Shown here: piece by piece, positions 16,319-22,455 of the stretch | Layout: each line of letters begins with the position of its first letter | Position numbering within the stretch: position 1 is the stretch's first letter | NCBI GenBank assembly: GCA_050015355.1 | Contig: JBEKBO010000006.1 | Coordinates: forward strand, 1 to 64,000 | Source: CAWBRT01 sp050015355 | GTDB lineage: Bacteria > Acidobacteriota > Terriglobia > Terriglobales > Acidobacteriaceae | Direction of reading: 5' to 3' | Length of the DNA: 64,000 bases | Notes under the pieces: generated by a model | The model's input: the letters and a program-made list of their open reading frames with translations, nothing else | The model's database searches: none | What the model was told of the DNA's origin: nothing | Program-made: the position numbers and the translations under genes

Positions 16319-17197
16319 TTACGCCAACTGCGTGATGTCTTCGGCCACCTTTGGGAAGTCCGTCAGCATCTTCGAGTCATGACCGGGGAACATGTTTTCC
16401 ACCGGGGCGTTGAAGCGCAGCTTGTCGTAGGTTTCGAGCCAGATCGGCAGGTTGGTGATCAAGCCGCTGGGCACATCCTCTTTGAAGCTTCTGAAAAGAT
16501 GCGCGCTGTCGGAGCCGACGATGGTTTGTCCCTTGGCCGTGGGGATCAGTACCGTCTGTAATCCCGGGGTGTGGCCGGGCGCCAGCAGAAGCTGCATATC
16601 AGGGCCAATCACCATATCGCCATCGACCTGGATGACCCGCGGCCCCTTGCCCATCTCACCGAAAGCCTGGATGGCATCCGGGTTCTGCAGCGGCCTGTAC
16701 GCGGCTCTCTTCGATAGCGGGCTGTTAACCCAGAAGTCGAATTCCTTCTTCTGCACGTAGAACTTGGCGGTGGGATACGCCTGCGCGAAGTCGGTTATGC
16801 CGCCGATATGGTCAAAGTGCATGTGGGTGACGACGATCCTGGTCACCTGCTCGGGCTTGATTCCGATGCGTGCTACCATCTGCTCGGGCGGGAAGAAGCC
16901 CTTGAACTTAGGACCCCAGGCTTTGCCGGTTCCGGTGTCCACCAGCGTGGTCTCGCCGTTTTTGGCGCGGATTGCCCAGATGTAATAGTTGATCGCCATA
17001 TCCTCGGGCCAGCCAGTGTTGAACAGCAGCATGGCCAGCTTGCGATCAAACGGTCCGGCGTACTTGAGAGCGAAGACTTCGTAGGGTGGTTTCGTAGCGG
17101 AGGACTGGGCCACGGCTGAATTGGCTCCGGCTAACGCCGCGGCCCCGGCGGCCACGGAAATCGATTTCACAAAGTCCCGGCGATCAATGATGCTCAT
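16319..17197 (-). CDS. Metallo-beta-lactamase-fold hydrolase with Tat signal
   Basis: 292 residues. DRRDFVKSI at the N-terminus is a twin-arginine motif followed by an Ala-rich hydrophobic core ending near AVAQ, so the enzyme is likely exported folded, with its metals. The metal-binding THMHFDHIGG motif and later APGHTPG and FPGHDS His residues mark the metallo-beta-lactamase superfamily, closest in style to the N-acyl-homoserine lactonase-like group. Its substrate is unknown; lactone hydrolysis is a family-based guess. It lies between the aldolase and the MFS transporter on the same strand. Confidence 0.8.
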   Translation of the reverse strand: MSIIDRRDFVKSISVAAGAAALAGANSAVAQSSATKPPYEVFALKYAGPFDRKLAMLLFNTGWPEDMAINYYIWAIRAKNGETTLVDTGTGKAWGPKFKGFFPPEQMVARIGIKPEQVTRIVVTHMHFDHIGGITDFAQAYPTAKFYVQKKEFDFWVNSPLSKRAAYRPLQNPDAIQAFGEMGKGPRVIQVDGDMVIGPDMQLLLAPGHTPGLQTVLIPTAKGQTIVGSDSAHLFRSFKEDVPSGLITNLPIWLETYDKLRFNAPVENMFPGHDSKMLTDFPKVAEDITQLA

Positions 17198-17340
17198 GAG
17201 ATTCTCCTTTATGTCCCTTCAGTTCCGACAGCGGTGCTGCGGTGAATGATTCTGGTATGTCGGCTTTGTATCGCTCCGGGAGATTTTTAGCAAGTGCAAT
17301 ATTGCTGCCGGCGGAGATATAGCGAAATCGAAATCAAAAT

Positions 17341-17388
17341 CAAAGTCCCACATCTGCTGACTGCGGCAGATGTGGGGCACCGTCCGGA
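17341..17388. repeat. CCCACATCTGC hairpin repeat
   Basis: CCCACATCTGCTGACTGCGG then CAGATGTGGGGCACCGTCCG. It lies just past the terminator of the aldolase gene. Confidence 0.7.
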
Positions 17389-17391
17389 AAC

Positions 17392-17417
17392 AAAAAGGCG
17401 TGCCCGCAGGCACGCCT
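17392..17417 (-). terminator. Rho-independent terminator of the aldolase gene
   Basis: On the minus strand AGGCGTGCC (17417-17409) pairs with GGCACGCCT (17404-17396) around a 4-base loop, followed by TTTTTG. It stands about 27 bp after the aldolase stop codon. Confidence 0.85.
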
Positions 17418-17443
17418 CCGAATCAAACGACCGCTCCGCCAGG

Positions 17444-18436
17444 TTACCGCCCGACTGCGCTCTCTACCCCGTAGTGCGGAAACCACGAAGTTGCGGCCTG
17501 CAAACTGTGGTTGACGTTTTCGATGTTCTTCACGCCCTCCGACTTCAGCCAGTCGCGGAAGGCCTGCACACCCTTTTCGGCATAGATGGGAATGCCATCC
17601 TTCCAGGTAGCGCGGCCGCAGAGCACGCCGTTGAACTTGACGCCGCTTTCGGCGGCCAAGGCCAGGGACTCGTTGAACTCCGCATTGCTGACGCCGGCCG
17701 AAAGGTAAATGAAAGGCTTGGTCGCAGCCGTGGCCGCATCCAGGAAAAGCTGCATTGCTTCCTTGCGGGTGTACGCCTTCTGCCCGGCAAAGGATTTCGT
17801 CCCTTCGACAAACTTCATGTTGATCGGCACTTCGACCTTGAGCACGTCCACTCCATACCTGTCCTTGGTGAACTCGGCCATCGAGTCTCTGACGATTCGC
17901 GGCTTCTTTTTGGCATACTCCAGAGCTTTTTCGTCGGCGCCTTCTTCGTAGCCCACGAGTTCGAGGAAAAAGGGAATGTCGTTGGCCCGGCACTCGTCGC
18001 CAATGCGCTCCACCCAGGCATGCTTTTTGTCGTTGATGTCCTTGGGATCAAGCGGACTGTAGTAGAGAAGAATCTTGACGCAGTCAGCACCCGCCTGCTT
18101 CAGACGCTGCGCCGACCAGTGTTCGAGCAGGTCTCCCAGGCGGCCGGGGCCGGTTTTGTCATAGCCGGTTTTTTCGTAGGCGAGCAGCAGCCCGGCATTC
18201 TTGGCGCGCTTTTTGGCGGCGGGCAATCCCCACTCGGGATCAAGCAGAATGGCGCTGGCATGCGGCGTCAGGATTTCGGCGACTGCCACTTTGAATTCTT
18301 CCAGTTCCTTGTCGCCGGCGTTGGCGCCGAGGGCTTTCTTCAAGGAGCCGCGCTGATCCATGGCGGCGGCGGCGATCACTCCGCGCTGGTTCGAGACTGC
18401 CTTCATACCGGCGAGTTTTCCGGGCGTAAGCTTCAC
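17444..18436 (-). CDS. LacD-type class I aldolase
   Basis: 330 residues from GTG 18436, chosen because GAGGAGG lies 7-8 bases upstream and because it gives the usual family length. The first family mark is MDQRGSL near residue 27; VEVPINM, YLSAGVS and GVLCGRATWKDG follow, typical of the LacD/YihT family. Class I members cleave tagatose-1,6-bisphosphate (LacD) or 6-deoxy-6-sulfofructose-1-phosphate (YihT) with a Schiff-base lysine. With sulfolactate genes upstream, a sulfosugar substrate is conceivable, but no kinase, isomerase or sulfolactaldehyde enzyme is seen, so the substrate is left open. Confidence 0.8.
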   Translation of the reverse strand: MKLTPGKLAGMKAVSNQRGVIAAAAMDQRGSLKKALGANAGDKELEEFKVAVAEILTPHASAILLDPEWGLPAAKKRAKNAGLLLAYEKTGYDKTGPGRLGDLLEHWSAQRLKQAGADCVKILLYYSPLDPKDINDKKHAWVERIGDECRANDIPFFLELVGYEEGADEKALEYAKKKPRIVRDSMAEFTKDRYGVDVLKVEVPINMKFVEGTKSFAGQKAYTRKEAMQLFLDAATAATKPFIYLSAGVSNAEFNESLALAAESGVKFNGVLCGRATWKDGIPIYAEKGVQAFRDWLKSEGVKNIENVNHSLQAATSWFPHYGVESAVGR

Positions 18437-18768
18437 GGGCAAACCTCCTCTTGCGTAATTTCGGGCTTTAGAGCAGAACCAGAATTGACGTATCCGGCCC
18501 AAAAATGCGGATGGTCATTCCGAGCACATTCCTGCTGAACAGACCCCACAAATGCAACTAACCATTTTAATACACGCGGCGACGGGATATAAGGCGAGTG
18601 CTTGGAGTGGGAAAAGGATTCAGGCGAGAGTCTCTATCGCGGAACCGGTTTTAGGCCGGTGCGCTGCGGCGCTAGATGCTTCCACGGGTCGGAACCGCTA
18701 AACTACCCCACCCTACGAACGTCGCGTAGGGTGGGCCACCCACCATCAGTGCGCACCGGCCGCGCAAC
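18437..18768. other. Gene-free region with one hairpin repeat
   Basis: The region holds a CCCACCCTACGAACGTCGCG-type hairpin (about 18702-18742, ending in GGGTGGGCCACCC). I see no gene in it. Confidence 0.5.
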
Positions 18769-19116
18769 TCAACTGGCCTTGCGCGGCACGATTTCGTCGT
18801 TCGAGATAAAAAATTGCGCCGAGCAGGTGTCCGAGCCGCAGATTACCGGAACCAGGCCGGCGATTTGCTTGCGAGTGATCAACCCGAGTACGCCGCAGCA
18901 TGGGCACGCCAGCACTGCCCAGAAGGGATCTTCACTCTCTCCAGTCTCGCCCGCGTTCTCAAGAATGAAGATAGTTCCAGGCTCCATCTGTTCCGGAATC
19001 CACTCATTCAGGATATTGATTTCCGCGACCATTTGTACCCCCGTTTCGGCCATTGCAGATCTGGGAAAGATCCGCTTCATCCCGCCGGTCGCTACCGCAG
19101 TGTTTGCCGGTTTCAT
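18769..19116 (-). CDS. Small Cys-rich (zinc-ribbon-like) protein, unknown
   Basis: 115 residues. The central part has ACPCCGVLGLIT and VICGSDTCSAQF, five cysteines in pairs that could hold a metal. I do not recognise a named family. The ATG at 19116 overlaps the stop codon of the MerR regulator gene (ATGA), which implies translational coupling; an internal ATG at 19032 behind GGGGG is an alternative giving 87 residues. Coupling to a MerR-type gene suggests a joint regulatory or stress role, which is inference only. Confidence 0.55.
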   Translation of the reverse strand: MKPANTAVATGGMKRIFPRSAMAETGVQMVAEINILNEWIPEQMEPGTIFILENAGETGESEDPFWAVLACPCCGVLGLITRKQIAGLVPVICGSDTCSAQFFISNDEIVPRKAS

Positions 19117-19643
19117 TCTCCGGAGGCACGCGACAGCCTTGCTTTGCCGGCTGCCAAATGCTTCTCCGAACGACCGGTTCTTGCTCGAACATTCGCGACA
19201 TCGATATCCGTCGACGGCGACTCCCGACTGCCTACCCGTATTCCTGCCTGAATGCGCTGCACTGTGTCACTCAGGCAAACAGCTAAGATTGGCTGGCGAG
19301 AATTCTTGAGCACGTCGACGATACTTTCGGGTGAATCTTTGATGAAAATGTTCTTCCCGTCGGTGAGCAGATGAATCTGCGAGTTGGCGCTGGCCGATTC
19401 GTAGAGGCGTTTGCCAAGTTCGCGTTGCAGAAAACCCATGACCTTGCGTACACGTTGCAGGCTGAGGCCGCGCTGCCGCAGTTCGCAGATCACGGCGATT
19501 TCCGCCAGGTCTTCCAATGAGTACAGGCGGCGATGGCCTTGGCGGCGGGGCACAACCATGCCGCGCTCATCCCACCACTGCAACTGGCGCAGCGTGATGC
19601 CGGTGAACTCGACAACCTGGCTGGACGTAAACCCGGAATCCAT
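19113..19643 (-). CDS. MerR-family transcriptional regulator
   Basis: 176 residues from ATG 19643, behind GGAG nine bases upstream. The N-terminal winged-helix MerR domain is clear: SSQVVEFTGITLRQLQWWDE, then GHRRLYSLEDLAEIAVICEL and RGLSLQRVRKVM. The C-terminal half (LLTDGKNIFIKDSPESIVD) is not a known metal- or drug-binding domain; it resembles the tail of MerR-like proteins with an antitoxin-like architecture. The last codons overlap the next gene by 4 bp. DNA targets and the inducer are unknown. Confidence 0.8.
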   Translation of the reverse strand: MDSGFTSSQVVEFTGITLRQLQWWDERGMVVPRRQGHRRLYSLEDLAEIAVICELRQRGLSLQRVRKVMGFLQRELGKRLYESASANSQIHLLTDGKNIFIKDSPESIVDVLKNSRQPILAVCLSDTVQRIQAGIRVGSRESPSTDIDVANVRARTGRSEKHLAAGKARLSRASGE

Positions 19644-19971
19644 GGCGCTCCGTCCTCGTCCACTCCGCAAATCCAGCAGCGCTTCCCTGCGATCAAACAT
19701 TCCCGCCTGGAAATGTTTGAAACATCTTAACCTTGAACTGTTGCTTGTCAAGCGGAGTTCGGGGATAGGAACTCAAAAGAGATAACGGGTGCCCCTGTCC
19801 GGCGGGGATTCGATGCGGGAGGAAGCGGGTCTTATAAGGCTGATAGGGCGGCGGCATCGGGAACCGGGTCCTTCGCTGGTACTGCGCCAAATGGGCGGCG
19901 AACTCGCTTGATAGATGACTTGTGCGAGGACCCCGTCGAACTTCAGACAAACTACCCCACGTTAGCCCCAG
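19644..19971. other. Gene-free region upstream of the MerR gene
   Basis: Nothing gene-like is seen. The promoter of the MerR gene should be here. The left arm of a CTACCCCACGTTAGCC repeat begins at 19950. Confidence 0.5.
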
Positions 19972-20029
19972 TCACCCCAACGAGCCGAGCCTCGTCGGGG
20001 ACCCCGAACGCGGGCGAACGTAGGGCACC
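19950..20029. repeat. CTACCCCACGTTAGCC repeat with nested palindrome, running into thiS
   Basis: Arms ACTACCCCACGTTAGCCCC and GGGCGAACGTAGGGCACC enclose a GGGGTCCCC-type palindrome (19973-20006). The composite overlaps the 3' end of thiS and supplies its stop codon (19972-19974). Confidence 0.75.
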
Positions 20030-20232
20030 AAGCAAAGACCGCCGCCGACGAAGTGGACGATTTCCAGTTTGTCTCCGTCGCGCAGTGCCGTCTTCGGCCA
20101 ATCGGCACGGGGTACGATCTCGCGGTTCAATTCCACAGCGACGCGATCGGCTTTCATGCCGAGTTGCTCCACCAGCGTGGAGACGGTGGTGACTTCCAGT
20201 TGCCGCTCTTCACCGTTAATGAATAATTTCAT
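19972..20232 (-). CDS. thiS: ThiS sulfur-carrier protein with repeat-derived C-terminal tail
   Basis: 86 residues. Residues 1-65 are a ubiquitin-fold ThiS: MKLFINGEERQLEV at the start and LRDGDKLEIVHFVGGG at 50-65. ThiS donates sulfur to thiazole synthase (ThiG, encoded at 33467-34237) from its C-terminal Gly-Gly, which must be the free end to be adenylated and thiocarboxylated. Here 21 extra residues follow the glycines (LCLVPYVRPRSGSPTRLGS and two more), and most of them are encoded by a dispersed repeat. Either the tail is removed by a protease, the protein is inactive, or the assembly is wrong here. No other thi gene is adjacent. Confidence 0.85.
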   Translation of the reverse strand: MKLFINGEERQLEVTTVSTLVEQLGMKADRVAVELNREIVPRADWPKTALRDGDKLEIVHFVGGGLCLVPYVRPRSGSPTRLGSLG

Positions 20233-20427
20233 GGCCCCAATGTACCAATCGGCGAGTGCATTGCGCTACCCCGGAGGGTATCGGAGTCCATGCACGGCGG
20301 CTAAGGCCGGAGGCGAAGGTCGGCGGCGGCACAAGCCTGGCGAGGTGAACGAGGGGGAAGAAAAAATAGCAGACCGCCGTTGGTGCGGACTAGGCACCGG
20401 GGCCTTTGGCGGCCTGCTGAGAGAGAA

Positions 20428-21147
20428 CTAACGTACTGCCATGGGGGAAGAGGTTTGCGTTTCACCAACAACATTTGACATGAGGCGGACATCAACCCGG
20501 CGATTCTCGGCGCGGCCTTGTGCCGTGGTGTTCTTCGCCTCAGGACGGTCCTTGCCCAGTCCGATCACGTAAATCTTGTGCGGGGGCACGTTGTACTTGT
20601 GAGCCAGGTACTGAATAACGGATGACGCCCGCCGCTGGCTCAATTCGTAGTTGTACTGCGCGTCGCCGACCGAGTCGGTGTTGCCCTCGATCTGCACGAT
20701 ATAGCCCTTCGCATTCGGAATTTGCTCTGCAAGCTGGTCCAGTTGCTGCTTATCCTTGCGGGTAAGTTCGGCTTTGTCGAAGGCAAAGTGGACGGCGATT
20801 TCCGTCACCGGCTTGTAATTGTCGAAATTAGCGACACGTTCGGCCAAGGCATTGGTGCTATTCAGGGCGTTGGAAGCCAATTGCTGTGCCTGGTCGGCCT
20901 GCTGACCGGCGGCAAGAGCGTGCTGATCGGCCTCGCCAGCCTTGGTCTTGGCATCCTGAATACCCTGTTGCGTGCGCGTGTCCAGGGACCTGATGTTGCG
21001 CGTTGTCTGGGCTGTCAAATCGTCTAACTCATTGACTTTATTGGTTATCGGCGTCGTCTCGCGGGTGACTTCCTTCTTGGTTGCGCAGCCGGCGCAAAGC
21101 GCCAAACTGGCCAGCGCCAGAACGCCGATTACAGGAACTCGCTTCAT
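20428..21147 (-). CDS. OmpA-family peptidoglycan-binding lipoprotein
   Basis: About 239 residues from ATG 21147, behind AGGAG at six bases. A lipoprotein signal ends in LCAGC (Cys near 21). A coiled-coil region rich in Ala/Gln/Asp (about 40-105) is followed by a C-terminal OmpA domain with FAFDKAELT, IEGNTDSVGDAQYNYELSQR and GLGKDRPEAKN...RRVDV. It should sit in the outer membrane by its lipid and bind peptidoglycan (Pal-like), linking the two. No tol or pal-type neighbours are present, so a specific role is not inferred. Confidence 0.85.
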   Translation of the reverse strand: MKRVPVIGVLALASLALCAGCATKKEVTRETTPITNKVNELDDLTAQTTRNIRSLDTRTQQGIQDAKTKAGEADQHALAAGQQADQAQQLASNALNSTNALAERVANFDNYKPVTEIAVHFAFDKAELTRKDKQQLDQLAEQIPNAKGYIVQIEGNTDSVGDAQYNYELSQRRASSVIQYLAHKYNVPPHKIYVIGLGKDRPEAKNTTAQGRAENRRVDVRLMSNVVGETQTSSPMAVR

Positions 21148-21604
21148 CAAGCTCTCCTCTTAGGGCCTTCCAACCAAGGTCTTGGAGCACCGGTTGGACA
21201 ATAACTGTGGCCGCCTCCGCCAGCACGGCCAACGCCCTCGGAAGTGCAAGCCTGCTGCCAATTGGACGGAGGACATGCGGTCTCGTAAGCAGCGATCTTT
21301 CAAAGGCTTAGGCAGGGCGGTTCCAAGGGGCTTCTGTCTCTGCACTCCAGCAGCATGGCAATCCTGACCCTGAGGAGGGAATTTTTTCCCAGGTTGGCGA
21401 AAGATCCTATCCTGGTAAAAGAGGCTGGGAACCCGTTGGACCAAAAGCTCCGCCCTGCGCCGAAAATCACGACGCCTGGGCGGGCATTCGGGATGCTTTG
21501 ATTCGGAAAAGGGTCTCCACCCGCCAGCTTTGGCGTTACAAAGGCGCTCACCGGCAGTACAATCCGGGTCATTCAGAGCTAAAGAAGGAATGCTGGAGAT
21601 GCGC
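21148..21604. other. Gene-free divergent region
   Basis: Lies between divergently transcribed genes (OmpA-like and a secreted protein), so two promoters are expected. It contains a repeat (21441-21514) shared with 25908-25981. No convincing gene is seen. Confidence 0.5.
21441..21514. repeat. GAAAATCACGRCGC...GATTCGGAA repeat, copy 1
   Basis: Shared blocks with 25908-25981 are CGGAAAATCACGGCGC-like and GCTTTGATTCGGAA; both copies are ~70 bp and in the same orientation. Confidence 0.55.
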
Positions 21605-22135
21605 ATGACTTTGCAACGTCGCTTTGCCGTATGTGTGGCCGTGCTGTGCTTTGCCGTCGCGCTCAGCGCGCAGACACAGGAGTGGAAGTCGTACAGCTAT
21701 CCTGCGGATGGATTCCGGGCCTTGTTCCCGGATGTGCCCACCCAGCAGAAGAAGGACATAGCCACCGACGCGGGCAACGTCGAATTGCGCGCCTATGTTG
21801 CGAGCGTTTCCTCGACGACCATGGTTTTTATAGGGGTTTGCGATTACGGCGACAAGGTCGCGAACAAGACTCCTGACGCTGTATTGGAGGGTGCCAAAGA
21901 GGGCGCCATGGCAAACACCAAGTCGCACCTCCTCCGCGAAAAGAGCATCAGGCTCGACGGCAACCACGGCATAGAGTTTGAGTGCGAGAACGATGAGATG
22001 CACTTTTTCGCCCGCGTCTACCTGGTGGGCAGTACGCTCTACCAGACGCTGGTAGTTTACCCGCTGGCGGACAAGTACGCCGACACGGCGCGCTTTCTCG
22101 ACTCTTTCAAGTTGATCACGCGGGTCCGCAATTGA
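21605..22135 (+). CDS. Secreted protein of unknown function
   Basis: 176 residues from ATG 21605, the in-frame start best placed behind GGAG. A signal peptide (about 1-22) ends near ALSAQ. The mature part begins WKSYSYPADGFRALFPDVP, a layout typical of small secreted acidobacterial proteins that carry a modest alpha/beta domain; VYLVGSTLYQTLVVYP and FLDSFKLI follow. I do not recognise a named family and do not assign a function. It is monocistronic, between repeat-filled gaps. Confidence 0.65.
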   Translation: MTLQRRFAVCVAVLCFAVALSAQTQEWKSYSYPADGFRALFPDVPTQQKKDIATDAGNVELRAYVASVSSTTMVFIGVCDYGDKVANKTPDAVLEGAKEGAMANTKSHLLREKSIRLDGNHGIEFECENDEMHFFARVYLVGSTLYQTLVVYPLADKYADTARFLDSFKLITRVRN

Positions 22136-22267
22136 GTCGGCGTGCGCCATGCTCGCGAGGCTGATGCGGTGCCCGGCGCGTTGATGGGCCGCGCGTCACT
22201 AGAGCAGTTCCAAGGTTGATGTACCCGGTACTAGCACCGCCGGGCTGGACGCCCGGCTCCTTTGCGG

Positions 22268-22288
22268 GGTATACCTTCCGCGAATCTG
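22268..22288. repeat. GTATACCTTCCGCGAATCTGG element
   Basis: Same 21-base motif as at 9061-9081 and 46357-46377. Confidence 0.6.
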
Positions 22289-22306
22289 GTCTAGCCGAGC
22301 CAAAGA

Positions 22307-22351
22307 AATACCCCAGGTTAGCGCCCTTGGCGGCGCGTAACCTGGGGCACC
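22307..22351. repeat. CCCCAGGTTAGCGCC...GGCGCGTAACCTGGGG hairpin
   Basis: Near-perfect inverted repeat of the same family as 45741-45789. Confidence 0.7.
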
Positions 22352-22371
22352 CGACTTCAGTGAATCGCAAT

Positions 22372-22410
22372 CAAGATCCCACATCTGCCAAGCAGATGTG
22401 GGGCACCGTC
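22372..22410. repeat. CCCACATCTGCC hairpin repeat
   Basis: CCCACATCTGCCAAGCAGAT then GTGGGGCACCGTC. Confidence 0.7.
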
Positions 22411-22455
22411 ATTATAAGCCCACCCTAGCAACCGTCCGAAAAAAGCACTCGCATG

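Larger units (their letters stand above)
22136..22455. other. Gene-free, repeat-filled region between convergent genes
   Basis: It holds a GGTATACCTTCCGCGAATCTGG element (22268-22288), a CCCCAGGTTAGCGCC hairpin (22307-22351) and a CCCACATCTGCC hairpin (22372-22410) in close succession. The genes on both sides converge here, so these hairpins may end transcription. Confidence 0.6.

Noticed and set aside
17294..18538. 414-residue open frame opposite the LacD-type aldolase
   Set aside because: No ribosome site or family motif; it even crosses the terminator and repeat at 17341-17417.
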